From: an uncultured Caulobacterales bacterium
GTDB taxonomy: Bacteria > Pseudomonadota > Alphaproteobacteria > Caulobacterales > Caulobacteraceae
Direction: 5' to 3'
NCBI GenBank assembly: GCA_903884425.1
Contig: CAISEP010000002.1
Coordinates: 1 to 64,000, forward strand
Length of the DNA stretch: 64,000 nucleotides
Shown here: positions 55,330 to 64,000 of the stretch, piece after piece
Layout of the letters: every line of letters starts with the position of its first letter
Position numbering within the stretch: the stretch's first letter is position 1
Translations under genes and position numbers: made by a program
The notes under the pieces: generated by a model
The model's input: only the letters and a program-made list of their open reading frames with translations
Databases searched by the model: none
Told to the model about the DNA's origin: nothing

Positions 55330-55427
55330 CGGAGGTTCCCGGCTCAAGGCCGGGAATGACGAAAGCTGAATTAGCTATTTAAAATCAATGTCATTCCCGG
55401 GCTTGACCCGGGAACCCCCATCCGGAC
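55326..55427. repeat. REP-like paired hairpin, copy C
   Basis: Same layout as copies A and B: CTGACGGAGGTTCCCGG, inner GTCATTCCCGG, ending CATCCGGAC. It bridges the ends of the MFS gene and the GH31 gene and supplies the last ten or so codons of GH31. Confidence 0.85.
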
Positions 55428-57517
55428 CTGTCGCCCGCCGCACGCCGCACGAAGAATGGCGGCCGGTCGAGGGGGGCGGGAACCGTGACCGTCTGCCCGC
55501 CTGCATGCACCTCCCCGGTCCAGCCGTCGCGCCAGTCCGCTCCGGCGGGCAGACGCACGTCCCGTTCCATCACCCCCGGCTCGACCACCGGCGCCACCAG
55601 AACGTCCGGCCCCAGCATCCAGTCCACCTCCTCCGTCCAGCACCAGGCCTCGTCCGGGAAGTCGTAGAACAGCGGCCGCACCACCGGCTCGAAACTCTCC
55701 CGGTAGCGCGTCAGCAACTGCGCCAGATACGGAATGATCCGTGTACGGAAGCGCATCAGACTCACCACCTCGTCCAGCACCTCCGGATGCATCCAGGGCT
55801 CGTTCACCGTGCCGTCGTCGTTCCAGGAGTGGATGGAGAACCGCGGCATGAACACGCCGAACCCCACCCAGCGGGCGAACAGCTCCGGGTCCGGACGGGG
55901 CCCGGCAAAGCCGCCCACGTCATGGCCGATGTTGGACACCCCGGACAGGGCCAGCCCCAGCCCCATGGGGATGTTCCAGCGCAGGGACTTCCAGGAGGTG
56001 TAATTGTCCCCCGACCAGGTCTGGGCATAGCGCTGCATCCCCGCCGCCCCGGCGCGGGAGACGAGGAACGGCACCTCGTCCGGCGCATGGGCCAGTTGCG
56101 CCGCGCGGGAGGCCCGCAGCATCAGCAGAGTCTGCAGGGGCTTCATCTCGATGGCGCGGAACGGCTGACCGAAGCCATGGGCCAGGGCCCGGGGACTGGT
56201 CACCTCGTATTCGTTGTTGTCGTTCCAGGTGGCGGCCATGCCCAGTTGCAGCAACTGGCGGGTGACATTGTCCCGCCAGCAGGCCTCCGTCGCCGGGTTG
56301 GTGAAGTCGAGATAGGCCCCGGGCGCATCCCAGAACTGTTCCTCCACCGGCATCCCGTCCGCGTCGGACAGCAACAGCCCCGCCTGCGCCGCCGCCGCGA
56401 ACTGCGGATGGTCCAGCAGCAGGGCCGGCTTGATGTTGGGGATCAGCCGCACGCCCGCGGCGGCATAGCTCGCCACAAACTGCTCCGGGTCCGGAAACTT
56501 GTCGCGGTTCCAGTGGAACACGTAGCGCTTGTCGCCGATGGACGTATAGCCGGACGATAGATGAAACGACGTACACGGAATATCGTAGCGCGCTAGGTTT
56601 TCGAGAAACCCCGCCATCTGCGCCTGGGCGTCCGGTGCGTCCGTATAGCTCATGGTCGAGCCGGAATAGCCCAGCGCCCAGTCCGGCGTGGCGGCCGGGC
56701 GGCCGGTCAGCCAGGTGAAGCGGCGCACCACCTCCGGCACGGTGGGACCGGCGATCACATAGAGGTCCAGGTCCCCGTGGTCGGCGGTGAAGCTGCGATA
56801 GGGGCCGTGATAGTTGGAATGCTCGCAGCCGAAGTCGAAGGTGCAGTCCGACAGGGTGTCGTAGAACAGGCCGAAGCACAGGCCGCTGTCCGGCTTGCGG
56901 GTGATGTAGAAGGGAATGTGCTTGTAGAGGGGATCGGCGGTCTCCGCGTCATAGCCCATGGCGTCGAGATTGGAGAGGCGCAGGCGCCGTCCTGCCCGGC
57001 CCAGGCCGCCGGACCGTTCCCCCAGGCCGAAATACTGCTCCCCCGGCGTGCGGGCCAGGTAGTGGCGCACGGTGCCGTCCCACCAGCCGAAGTCATAGGC
57101 CTGGGTCGGCCGGTCCCGGGCGGCGGCGACCCAGGCGGCTCCCATCCGCACCTTCCAGCTGCAGCGCAGGCCGTTCAGACCGATGCTCAGTCGAAGCCGG
57201 TCCGTGGAGACCACCAGACGGTCCGGATGCTGTGCGTCCAGGGCGAAGCCGGGGCAGGAAAAGCCCGAGACGTCGAACCGGTCGCGCCCGTCCGCCGCCA
57301 CATCGTCCGCCCCCGGCGCAATCGTCCAGCTGCGCGGATGCCGCAGCGCCCCATCCGGCAGCACCATGAGCCGGATCAGGTCGTCCTCCAGCACGAACAC
57401 ATGGGCGACGGCGCCGGTGTCGGAGGACAGCGTGATCCGTGGCCCCGCCTGCTCCGCGATCCGGAACACCGGCGGATGGGACAGGGTCGCCCTGCGCGCG
57501 GGAACAGCGTCGGTCAT
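55391..57517 (-). CDS. GH31 glycoside hydrolase (alpha-glycosidase)
   Basis: A 708-residue GH31 enzyme. Nucleophile Asp433 in WNDNNEYE, acid/base Asp504 in WSGDNYTSW, and an N-terminal beta-sandwich. The retaining mechanism splits alpha-glucosides or alpha-xylosides. The Arg-x-x-Trp sulfonate clamp of the sulfoquinovosidase YihQ reads Arg331-x-x-Phe334 here, so it is not an obvious sulfoquinovosidase. No signal peptide; cytosolic. Coupled to the hexuronate MFS gene (ATGA overlap). GGAGGAGA precedes the ATG. The substrate could be an alpha-linked uronide or xyloside. Its C-terminal residues GFPGQARE come from repeat copy C. Confidence 0.85.
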   Translation of the reverse strand: MTDAVPARRATLSHPPVFRIAEQAGPRITLSSDTGAVAHVFVLEDDLIRLMVLPDGALRHPRSWTIAPGADDVAADGRDRFDVSGFSCPGFALDAQHPDRLVVSTDRLRLSIGLNGLRCSWKVRMGAAWVAAARDRPTQAYDFGWWDGTVRHYLARTPGEQYFGLGERSGGLGRAGRRLRLSNLDAMGYDAETADPLYKHIPFYITRKPDSGLCFGLFYDTLSDCTFDFGCEHSNYHGPYRSFTADHGDLDLYVIAGPTVPEVVRRFTWLTGRPAATPDWALGYSGSTMSYTDAPDAQAQMAGFLENLARYDIPCTSFHLSSGYTSIGDKRYVFHWNRDKFPDPEQFVASYAAAGVRLIPNIKPALLLDHPQFAAAAQAGLLLSDADGMPVEEQFWDAPGAYLDFTNPATEACWRDNVTRQLLQLGMAATWNDNNEYEVTSPRALAHGFGQPFRAIEMKPLQTLLMLRASRAAQLAHAPDEVPFLVSRAGAAGMQRYAQTWSGDNYTSWKSLRWNIPMGLGLALSGVSNIGHDVGGFAGPRPDPELFARWVGFGVFMPRFSIHSWNDDGTVNEPWMHPEVLDEVVSLMRFRTRIIPYLAQLLTRYRESFEPVVRPLFYDFPDEAWCWTEEVDWMLGPDVLVAPVVEPGVMERDVRLPAGADWRDGWTGEVHAGGQTVTVPAPLDRPPFFVRRAAGDRSGWGFPGQARE

Positions 57518-58731
57518 GCCGTCTCCTCCAAAGATGTCAGCCCACGGATCATCACCGCCAGCACGGCAAAGCCGATGAGGTCGAAGACGCCCAGGCACCC
57601 GAACAATGGTCCGTATCCCGTCACATGCACCAACTGGCCAATGAGCAGGGAGAACAGCAGCCCCCCCGTCCAGCCTGCCGCCCCGACCCAGCCATTGGCG
57701 GTGCCAAGGGTGCGGCTGGGAAACACGTCGGCGCTGAGGGTATTGATCGTCACGCTGATCATCTGGTGGGCAAAGCCGCCGACGCAGAACAGGGCCATGG
57801 CCAGATAGGCGTTCCCGGCGAGCGCGATCAGGCCCGGGGCGATCATCAGCACAGCCCCCACCCCGGTCACGGCCAGCCGGGCGGGCAGAAGTTCGAGCTT
57901 CAGCACACGCATCAACAGGGGGGACAGATAGCCGCCGAACACCCCGCCCAGGTCCGCGGCCAGGAAGGGTGTCCAGGCGAACAGGGCGATCTGCTTCAGG
58001 TCCCAGTGCCGCTCCGTCGCCAGATAGAGGGGAATCCAGAAGTTGAAGGTCTGCCAGGCGGGCTCGGCCAGGAAGCGGGGGATGGCCAGGGCCCAGTATC
58101 TCCGGGAACGGATGATTTCCAGCAGGCCGACGCGCGGCGCGGCCTCCACCGCCTCGACCTCTTCAGGGGACCGGTAGACCGCATACCAAAGTCCGGCCCA
58201 GGCCAGCCCCAGCCCGCCGGTGGCGACGAAGGCCGCCCGCCAGCCGAAGGCGAGGGTCAGGCCCACCACCAGGGGCGGGGCCAGCATGGCGCCGAAGGAG
58301 GTGCCGACATTGAACCAGCCGGTGGCGGCAGACCGCTCCGGGCCGTGGAACCACTCGCCGATGGCCTTCATGCCCGCGGGGATGGCCGTGGCTTCCGTCG
58401 CGCCCAGGCCGCCCCGCAGCACTGCCAGCCCGACCCAGCCGCCGGCGAAGGCGTGCAGCATTCCGGCCACGGACCAGAGCGCGGCGAACAGGGCAAAGCC
58501 CGCCCGCAGGCCGATCCGGTCCAGCACGAAGCCGCACACGGGCTGCATCAGGGTGTAGGCCAGCTGGAAGGCCGCCACGACGTAGGAATATTCCGTCACC
58601 CCGAACTTCAGCAGGTGCTCCAGCTGCGGGGCCAGCACCGCAAGCGTGTTGCGGGACAGGTAGTTGACGATGGTGCCGAGGCACACCACCCCCACCACCG
58701 ACCAGGCGTAGAGGCGGTTGGAGCGGGGCAT
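57514..58731 (-). CDS. MFS hexuronate-type transporter
   Basis: A 405-residue twelve-helix protein of the ACS family (ExuT-like): NYLSRNTLAVLAP in helix 1, VLDRIGLRAG between helices. It would import glucuronate or related acids. Between mannonate dehydratase (12-base gap) and GH31. AGGA lies eight bases before the ATG at 58731; upstream frame extension to 58962 has no helix. Confidence 0.88.
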   Translation of the reverse strand: MPRSNRLYAWSVVGVVCLGTIVNYLSRNTLAVLAPQLEHLLKFGVTEYSYVVAAFQLAYTLMQPVCGFVLDRIGLRAGFALFAALWSVAGMLHAFAGGWVGLAVLRGGLGATEATAIPAGMKAIGEWFHGPERSAATGWFNVGTSFGAMLAPPLVVGLTLAFGWRAAFVATGGLGLAWAGLWYAVYRSPEEVEAVEAAPRVGLLEIIRSRRYWALAIPRFLAEPAWQTFNFWIPLYLATERHWDLKQIALFAWTPFLAADLGGVFGGYLSPLLMRVLKLELLPARLAVTGVGAVLMIAPGLIALAGNAYLAMALFCVGGFAHQMISVTINTLSADVFPSRTLGTANGWVGAAGWTGGLLFSLLIGQLVHVTGYGPLFGCLGVFDLIGFAVLAVMIRGLTSLEETA

Positions 58732-58742
58732 GCCGGGGGTCC

Positions 58743-59954
58743 TCACCAGTTGGTCATGGCCCCGTCCTCGAGGCGGTTGATGGGCAGCTGGGCCGGGCGA
58801 TAGGGATATTTGGCCGCCAGCGCCTCGTCGATGTCGACGCCGATGCCGGGCGCCTCGCCCGGATGCAGGTAACCGTCCGAGAAGCTGTAGGCGTGCGGGA
58901 ACACGGCGTCGGCTTCCTCCGTATGCCGCATATATTCCTGGATGCCGAAATTCGGCACCCACAGGTCGAAGTGCAGGGCCGCGCCCATGCAGGCCGGGGA
59001 CAGGTCCGTGGCCCCGTGGCAGCCGGTGCGGACATTGTTCAGCTCCGCCAGATGGGCGATGCGGCGCAGGTGGCTGATGCCGCCGGCATGGACCACGGTG
59101 GTGCGGATATAGTCGATCAGCTGCTCCTCGATCAGCTGCTTGGCGTCCCAGACGCTGGAGAACACCTCCCCCACCGCCAGCGGCGTGGTGGTGTGCTGGC
59201 GGATCAGGCGGAAGCTGGCCTGGTTCTCCGCAGGCGTCACATCCTCCAGCCAGAAGGGTCGGAACGGCTCCAGGTCCTTGCCCAGCCGCCCGGCCTCGAT
59301 GGGGGTCAGGCGGTGATGGCTGTCGTGCAGCAGGTGCACGTCCCAGCCGAGCGCGTCCCGGGCCGCGGCGAACAGCTTCGGCACGGTGGGCAGGTACTTC
59401 ACCGTGGACCAGACATTTTCCGTCGGCAGGGCCGCGTCGGCGGGCTCGTAGAACAGCTTGTCCTTGGACACCCCATAGGTGGAGGCCAGCCCCGGCACCC
59501 CGGTCTGCAGGCGGATCGCCTTGTAGCCCATCTCCTGGTAGCGCAGGGCCTCCTCCACCGTCTCCTCGACGGTCGATCCATTGGCGTGGCCATAGACCAT
59601 CACCCCCTTGCGGCTGGCCCCGCCCAGCAGCTGGTAGAGGGGCATGTTGGCGGCCTTGGCCTTGATGTCCCAGAGCGCGGTGTCCACTGCGGCGATGGCC
59701 GACATGGTCACCGGCCCTCGCCGCCAGTAGGCACCGCGATAGAGGAACTGCCAGATGTCCTCGATCTGGTGGGCGTCGCGGCCGATCAGGTTGGGGATGA
59801 CGTGGTCGGTGAGATAGGAGGCCACCGCCAGCTCGCGTCCATTGAGCGTGGCGTCGCCGATGCCGGTGAGACCCTGGTCGGTCTCGATCTTCAGGGTGAC
59901 GAAGTTGCGGCCGGGACAGGTGACGATGACGCGGGCGCCGGTGATCTTGAGCAT
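58743..59954 (-). CDS. manD: D-mannonate dehydratase, enolase superfamily (ManD)
   Basis: Dehydrates D-mannonate to 2-keto-3-deoxygluconate. The 403-residue length is that of the well-studied Novosphingobium ManD. Seen: [40 protein letters not shown](WDIK), VYGHANGS, metal-binding [26 protein letters not shown] and [11 protein letters not shown]; the C-terminal [17 protein letters not shown] loop is typical of ManD. It replaces UxuA, which is absent. The ATG at 59954 begins MLKITGARV and lies four bases after the uxuB stop. Confidence 0.93.
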   Translation of the reverse strand: MLKITGARVIVTCPGRNFVTLKIETDQGLTGIGDATLNGRELAVASYLTDHVIPNLIGRDAHQIEDIWQFLYRGAYWRRGPVTMSAIAAVDTALWDIKAKAANMPLYQLLGGASRKGVMVYGHANGSTVEETVEEALRYQEMGYKAIRLQTGVPGLASTYGVSKDKLFYEPADAALPTENVWSTVKYLPTVPKLFAAARDALGWDVHLLHDSHHRLTPIEAGRLGKDLEPFRPFWLEDVTPAENQASFRLIRQHTTTPLAVGEVFSSVWDAKQLIEEQLIDYIRTTVVHAGGISHLRRIAHLAELNNVRTGCHGATDLSPACMGAALHFDLWVPNFGIQEYMRHTEEADAVFPHAYSFSDGYLHPGEAPGIGVDIDEALAAKYPYRPAQLPINRLEDGAMTNW

Positions 59955-59958
59955 GGGA

Positions 59959-61278
59959 CTAGTCCTGAAGGGGAAGCGGGGTGGGGGTGAGGGCGCGGCG
60001 CAGGTCCGGATCGGACCAGAGCTCTGCCGGAAACAGGTGTTGGAGGGCGGCGGCGTCCGCCGGCGGGTGGCGGCGCAGATAGGCCTGCACCACCGCCAGC
60101 ATCCCCGCCGTCGGCCGTCCGGCCCGGGCATTGGCGAGGATCAGCGGATAGAGGCGCTGGGACAGCTTGAAGGCCCCGTCCTCGCCAATCTGGTCCAGCC
60201 GGTGGTCGATGGCCGGATTGGCGAACCGGGCCCGGGTGCGGCGCCAGTAGTCCGCCACCGGCAGCTCCGGCAGGGCGGGGGCGACCTCGTCCCGCATCAG
60301 GGCGTCCAGGCGGGCGGCCAGCTCCGGATCGGCAATGGCCTGCCGGACCAGGGCGTGGCCCCGCTCCAGCCCCAGATAGGCCAGCGCCGAATGGGCGGCG
60401 TTCAGCACGTGCAGCTTCAGCCGCCGGGCCGCCGCCACGTCATCGGTGATCGTCACCCCCAGCGACCGCCAGTCCGGGGCCGGCCCGGCGAAGCGGTCGG
60501 CGATCACCCACTCGGAATAGGCTTCGCGCTGGACGGAGGCGTGGTCGGCCAGGCCCAGCACCGCGTCTGTCCGCGCCCGGCTGGCGTCGGTGGCGGCGGG
60601 GACGATGCAGTCCACCATGGTGTCGGGAAAGGCCACCGCGCCCTCGATCCAGCGGGCGAGGCCGGGGTCCCGCCGCTCCGCAAGCGCGAGCACGGAGGCC
60701 CGCAGCCGCGCGCCATTGTCCATCAGATTGTCGCAGCTGATCACCGTCAGCGGCGCGCCGCCCCCGGCCCGTCGCCGGGCCAGACCGGCCACCAGCACCC
60801 CTGCCGCCGAACGGGGCGCGTCGGGATGGGTGAGGTCGTGGATGATGTCGGGATGGGCGAAGTCCAGCCCCTCCCCCGCCAGGCAATAGCCCTTTTCCGT
60901 CACGGTCAGGGTGACGAGATGGGTGGTGGCCGCGGCCAGGTCGGCCAGCACGCCGTCTGGGTCGAGGGGCAGGGTGCGGGCCCGCCGTAGCGCCCCGATC
61001 ACCCGAAAGGTCGGGGTCACGTCCAGGGTTTCGACTGTATACAGACCGTCCTGCGCCGCCAGGGCCTGCGCCACGTCCGGCTTGCGCATGCTGACGCCGA
61101 CGATTCCCCAGAGCCGGTCGCCCTGTGCAATCGCATCGTCCAGATAGACCGCCTGGTGCGCCCGATGAAAGCCGCCGACTCCCAGATGCACCACGCCGAC
61201 CTGCACCTCCCGCGGATCGTAGGCCGGGCGGCGGACTTCGGGGGCGACCTGCGCCAGGGTGGCGAGGGACAGTCTCAC
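59959..61278 (-). CDS. uxuB: D-fructuronate reductase (mannitol dehydrogenase family)
   Basis: Reduces D-fructuronate to D-mannonate with NADH. The 439-residue protein has the long-chain dehydrogenase features: [17 protein letters not shown], the cofactor-binding region, [10 protein letters not shown], and [16 protein letters not shown] with the catalytic Lys and His. GTG start overlapping the uxaC stop by four bases. Order uxaC, uxuB, manD is the catabolic sequence glucuronate, fructuronate, mannonate, KDG. Confidence 0.92.
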   Translation of the reverse strand: MRLSLATLAQVAPEVRRPAYDPREVQVGVVHLGVGGFHRAHQAVYLDDAIAQGDRLWGIVGVSMRKPDVAQALAAQDGLYTVETLDVTPTFRVIGALRRARTLPLDPDGVLADLAAATTHLVTLTVTEKGYCLAGEGLDFAHPDIIHDLTHPDAPRSAAGVLVAGLARRRAGGGAPLTVISCDNLMDNGARLRASVLALAERRDPGLARWIEGAVAFPDTMVDCIVPAATDASRARTDAVLGLADHASVQREAYSEWVIADRFAGPAPDWRSLGVTITDDVAAARRLKLHVLNAAHSALAYLGLERGHALVRQAIADPELAARLDALMRDEVAPALPELPVADYWRRTRARFANPAIDHRLDQIGEDGAFKLSQRLYPLILANARAGRPTAGMLAVVQAYLRRHPPADAAALQHLFPAELWSDPDLRRALTPTPLPLQD

Positions 61279-62690
61279 AGCCGGTAGGCCGCCTTGGGCA
61301 GGTTGTAGGCCAGGTCCACGGCGATCTCCCGCGCCTGGTCCAGGTCCATGCGATGGGTGGCCACCAGCTCCGCCAGATAGGCGCAGTCCATGCGGCGGGC
61401 CAGGTCGTGCCGCGCCGGGATCGACAGGAAGGCCCGGGTGTCGTCGTTGAAGCCGACGGTGTTGTAGAAACCCGCCGTCTCCGTGGTCTGGCGACGGAAG
61501 CGCATCATCCCCTCCGGACTGTCATGGAACCACCAGGCGGGGCCGAGCTTCAGGCAGGGATAGTGACCGGCCAGGGGCGCCAACTCCCGGGAATAGGCGG
61601 TCTCGTCCAGGGTGAACAGGATCAGCGTCAGGTCCGCGCGGTTGCCGAACCGGTCCAGCAGGGGCTTCAGCTGTTCGACAAAGCCGGTCTGGGTCGGGAT
61701 GTCCGCCCCCCTGTCCCGGCCGTAGTGCTGGAACAGCCAAGGATTGTGGTTGCGCCACGATCCCGGGTGCAGCTGCATGACCATCCCGTCCTCCACGGAC
61801 ATGGCGGCCATTTCGGTGAGCATCTGGGCGCGGAACAGCTCGGCGTCCCCGGGCGAAGCGCCGCCCCGGCGGACCCTTGCGAACAGGGCCTCGCACTCCG
61901 CCGGGCTGAGATCGGCCGTGCGCGCGGTGGGATGGCCATGGTCCGTGGCCGTGGCACCGGAGAGGCGGCGGAACGCCTCCCGCCGGTTGCGCAGGGCATC
62001 CAGATAGGACCGGAAGGTCCCGGTGGAATGGCCGCTGATCGCCTCCAGCCGGTCGAGATTGGTGCCGAAATCCTCCCGCGAGGGATCGACCACGTCGTCG
62101 GGGCGGAAGGTCGAGACGATCCGCCCGCCCCAGCCGGAGGCGCGGATGGCCTGGTGGTGGGCCAGCGCGTCCAGCCCGCCCTCGGTGGTGGCGATCACCT
62201 CGATCCCGAACCGCTCGAACAGCGCCCGGGGCCGGAAGTCCGGCCGGGCCAGCGCATCGGCGATCACGTCGTAATAATGGTCTGCGGTGGCCGCCTCCAG
62301 CTGCACCTCGAGGCCGAACACGGTGGCGAAGGCGTGGTCCAGCCACAGGCGCGACGGCGTGCCATGGAACAGCCGCCAGTGGGCCGCGAACCGTCGCCAG
62401 ATCCCCCGGCGGTCGGTCTCCACCGGCCCCTCGCCCCCCGGCAGGCCCAGTTGGCCCAGCCCGATCCCCTGGCTGTAGAGCATGCGCAGAACATAGTGAT
62501 CCGGCCACAGGAACAGGCTGACGGCGTCCTCGAAGGGCGCATCCTCCGCGAACCAGCGCGGGTCTGTGTGGTCGTGCGGGCTGAGGATCGGCAGGTGCTC
62601 CACCGCCTCGAACAGGTCGCAGGACAGCCGCCGCAGGGTCGGGTCCGGCGCGAAGAACCGGTCGGGCGGAAGATGCAGCGGGCGCGCCAT
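61275..62690 (-). CDS. uxaC: Glucuronate/galacturonate isomerase
   Basis: Interconverts D-glucuronate and D-fructuronate (also galacturonate and tagaturonate). 471 residues, typical UxaC: SPHDHTDPRWFAED with metal-ligand His-x-His, LWPDHYVLRMLYSQG, TTEGGLDALAHH, MQLHPGSWRNHN and AWWFHDSPEGMMRFR. AAAGG precedes the ATG by five bases. First gene of the leftward operon; the palindromic operator lies about 95-110 bases upstream. Confidence 0.95.
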   Translation of the reverse strand: MARPLHLPPDRFFAPDPTLRRLSCDLFEAVEHLPILSPHDHTDPRWFAEDAPFEDAVSLFLWPDHYVLRMLYSQGIGLGQLGLPGGEGPVETDRRGIWRRFAAHWRLFHGTPSRLWLDHAFATVFGLEVQLEAATADHYYDVIADALARPDFRPRALFERFGIEVIATTEGGLDALAHHQAIRASGWGGRIVSTFRPDDVVDPSREDFGTNLDRLEAISGHSTGTFRSYLDALRNRREAFRRLSGATATDHGHPTARTADLSPAECEALFARVRRGGASPGDAELFRAQMLTEMAAMSVEDGMVMQLHPGSWRNHNPWLFQHYGRDRGADIPTQTGFVEQLKPLLDRFGNRADLTLILFTLDETAYSRELAPLAGHYPCLKLGPAWWFHDSPEGMMRFRRQTTETAGFYNTVGFNDDTRAFLSIPARHDLARRMDCAYLAELVATHRMDLDQAREIAVDLAYNLPKAAYRL

Positions 62691-62784
62691 GGGGACCTTT
62701 CAGGTCTGCGGTCGGGCGGGGAGGAGCCTACACCTGATTTCCCGTCCGGCGACGTAGGATCAGCCCCTCGTCGGGCGGAGCGAT

Positions 62785-62801
62785 AATTGGTAAGTCCAAT
62801 T
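62785..62801. promoter_or_regulatory. GntR-type operator between uxaC and the regulator
   Basis: AATTGG-TAAGT-CCAATT, a perfect 6-5-6 palindrome at 62785-62801, followed by another TTGGTCAA half-site. It resembles the UxuR/ExuR word AATTGGTATACCAATT. It lies in the 211-base divergent gap and could control both sides. Confidence 0.65.
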
Positions 62802-62901
62802 TGGTCAATTCAAACTCGCCGGTCGGCACCGGATATCGACAGGTTCGGTCAGGCCGACCGGGCGCTCCTGCCGGTCGGTTCTGGGCAGACCGCCGGGCGC
62901 C

Positions 62902-63732
62902 ATGCTACAGGTTCGGTCCATGGTCGCCCTGCCTCCGTCCTCGCCGCCCCCCCGCGCGCCCCGCACCGCCGCCCCGCCCGCCGGCAGCCGCAGGCTCTAT
63001 GAACACGTGGCCGACGTGCTGGCAGACCGCATCCGGTCCGGCACCTACCAGCTGGGCGGTCGCCTGCCTTCGGAGCGGGAGCTGGCCCAGTCCCTCGCCG
63101 TGTCCCGACCCACGGTCCGGGAAGCCATCATGTCCCTGGAGCTGGAAGGCCTGGTGGAGGTCCGCCTCGGCTCCGGCGTCTATGTCCGGCGCACCACCCC
63201 GACCCAGCCCCCGGGCATTCCCGATGTCGGCCCGTTCGAGCTGCTGGAGGCGCGGCGCATCATCGAGAGCGAGGTCTGTGCCTGCGCCGCCCTGCGGGTG
63301 ACACCCGACTGCCTGGAACGGCTCGAGGCCCTGATCGGGGAGATGGAACGGGAGAACGAGACCGACGTGGTGCAGAGCGAGCGCGCGGATCGGCAGTTCC
63401 ACGAGACCATCGCCGAAGCGACGGAAAACTCTGCCCTGATGGCCGCCGTGGCCGCCCTCTGGGATGCCCGGGCCCGCTCGCCCCTGATCCAGCGGCTGAG
63501 CGTCAAGGCCCATGCGGCGGGGGTCAAGCCCGGCGTCGGGGAGCATCGGGCGATCCTGGCCGCCCTGTCCGCCCGGGATCCGCATGGGGCCCGCAATGCC
63601 ATGTCGGCGCATCTGGGCCGGGTCATGGACCAGTTGCTGGAAGCCACGGAAGTGGAAACCCTGGAGCAGGCCCGCCAGCAGGCCGAGGCCCGTCGGCGCA
63701 AGTTCGACATCCGTCCGGCCCTGGGCATCTGA
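62902..63732 (+). CDS. FadR-subfamily GntR transcription regulator (UxuR/ExuR-like)
   Basis: A 276-residue regulator: a Pro/Ala-rich leader (1-28), winged helix (LADRIRSGTYQLGGRLPSE, LAQSLAVSRPTVREAI; about 34-95) and FadR-type all-helical effector domain (EARRIIESEVCACAAL, RADRQFHETIAEAT; about 110-260). Probably a repressor released by a hexuronate or fructuronate. It is divergent from uxaC across the AATTGG palindrome. An ATG at 62920 is a possible alternative start. Confidence 0.9.
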   Translation: MLQVRSMVALPPSSPPPRAPRTAAPPAGSRRLYEHVADVLADRIRSGTYQLGGRLPSERELAQSLAVSRPTVREAIMSLELEGLVEVRLGSGVYVRRTTPTQPPGIPDVGPFELLEARRIIESEVCACAALRVTPDCLERLEALIGEMERENETDVVQSERADRQFHETIAEATENSALMAAVAALWDARARSPLIQRLSVKAHAAGVKPGVGEHRAILAALSARDPHGARNAMSAHLGRVMDQLLEATEVETLEQARQQAEARRRKFDIRPALGI

Positions 63733-63776
63733 CCCCCGGACGGCCTATGGCCAAACTCACACACTCCGCAGGATTC

Positions 63777-63804
63777 GACGCGATCGCGTCTCAGTTGCTT
63801 GACA
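63777..63804 (+). promoter_or_regulatory. Palindrome and -35 upstream of the right-hand TonB receptor
   Basis: A perfect 14-base palindrome GACGCGATCGCGTC (63777-63790) and, nine bases on, TTGACA (63799-63804), a consensus -35. No clear -10 is seen at the expected distance. It may control the receptor gene starting at 63923. Confidence 0.35.
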
Positions 63805-63922
63805 GATTGACGACAAGGCCGAAGGGTCCGGCTCACAGTGGTCAGACCGCCTGTGCGCCGAGTCGTGGCGTCCCGGGCACCCGTCATGACCCACAAGAAT
63901 GCTAACGGGAAGGACTATCTAG

Positions 63923-64000
63923 ATGAAATACGGGATCACCCGCAGCCTGATGCTGTCCGCGGCATCGGTTGCCCTCATGGGCGGCACCCTGGTGGCGCAG
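63923..64000 (+). CDS. TonB-dependent receptor, N-terminal fragment (cut by window)
   Basis: Only 26 codons are present. They form a classical signal peptide, MKYGITRSLMLSAASVAL onward, of the kind that starts TonB receptors in these bacteria. GGGAAGGA lies 8 to 16 bases before the ATG. Position beside the uronate regulator suggests a receptor for oligo-uronides; this rests on context, since no plug or barrel can be seen. Confidence 0.55.
   Translation, partial: MKYGITRSLMLSAASVALMGGTLVAQ

Noticed and set aside
55391-57517. GH31 as the sulfoquinovosidase of the sulfonate block
   Set aside because: The YihQ clamp Arg-x-x-Trp is Arg-x-x-Phe, and the gene is coupled to the uronate operon rather than to the monooxygenase.
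1-64000. CRISPR arrays, tRNA or rRNA genes, insertion sequences
   Set aside because: No regularly spaced repeats, cloverleaf-like or rRNA-like sequences, or transposase frames were found in the window.

Overview
This is a high-GC alphaproteobacterial chromosome segment. The evidence is strong G/C at third positions, TonB-dependent receptors with MKK/MKY signal peptides, an ECF sigma/NrsF pair, an Entner-Doudoroff operon (zwf-pgl-edd), a ManD-type mannonate dehydratase and a patatin-bdhA pair. The gene content suits the Caulobacterales, Sphingomonadales or Azospirillaceae, but I cannot name the genus. I saw no rRNA, tRNA, CRISPR array, insertion sequence or prophage. The left edge cuts a membrane-anchored PPP-type phosphatase and the right edge cuts a TonB receptor.

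Layout. 1-6.3 kb holds oxidative-stress and molybdenum genes: ahpC-ahpF, modA, and a cytochrome b/Tat-exported molybdoenzyme pair. 6.3-14.7 kb is housekeeping and unknown genes: bdhA-patatin, a PLP decarboxylase, a DUF4403 lipoprotein, a WYL-like protein, a 42-residue membrane peptide and an M61 peptidase. 15.2-24.5 kb has a TonB receptor, a TPR sulfotransferase, a TauE/SafE permease, a Tat-exported aminotransferase, a sorbosone dehydrogenase-like lipoprotein and an MBL hydrolase. 24.6-27.2 kb is a compact stress module: an ECF sigma factor and its NrsF-type membrane partner face a DUF1223 gene and an MXKDX-repeat gene. 27.2-30.5 kb pairs an exported methyltransferase with an exported zinc protease. 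30.7-34.7 kb is zwf-pgl-edd. 34.7-43.9 kb mixes a chitosanase-like/peptidoglycan-binding protein facing a membrane protein of unknown function, a histone-deacetylase-like protein, an orphan FliK/FlhB-tail pair, a patatin lipoprotein, an acyltransferase, a Gre factor and a GST. 43.9-50.7 kb is the three-gene transglutaminase/ATP-grasp operon, whose first gene appears to start at CTG.

51.0-55.3 kb is the most interesting region. It encodes a sulfonate-type flavin monooxygenase and an aldo/keto reductase in one direction, and a Gfo/Idh/MocA protein and an MFS carrier in the other. The block is bracketed by copies of a REP-like paired-hairpin repeat. The monooxygenase keeps the SsuD sulfonate-pocket residues and the reductase resembles SmoB, so I infer a small sulfoquinovose (sulfo-SMO-like) desulfonation cassette. 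Its glucose product could enter the Entner-Doudoroff operon. 55.4-64 kb is a hexuronate regulon: GH31, MFS, manD, uxuB and uxaC face a FadR-type GntR regulator and a TonB receptor, with a palindromic operator between them.

Three copies of a GTAACC-(N15/16)-CGTA/CGAA promoter tie the sigma operon, the DUF1223 operon and the molybdoenzyme operon into one probable ECF regulon. Sulfur chemistry recurs across the window (sulfotransferase, TauE/SafE, sulfonate monooxygenase, sulfite-oxidase-fold enzyme), though common purpose is inference only.
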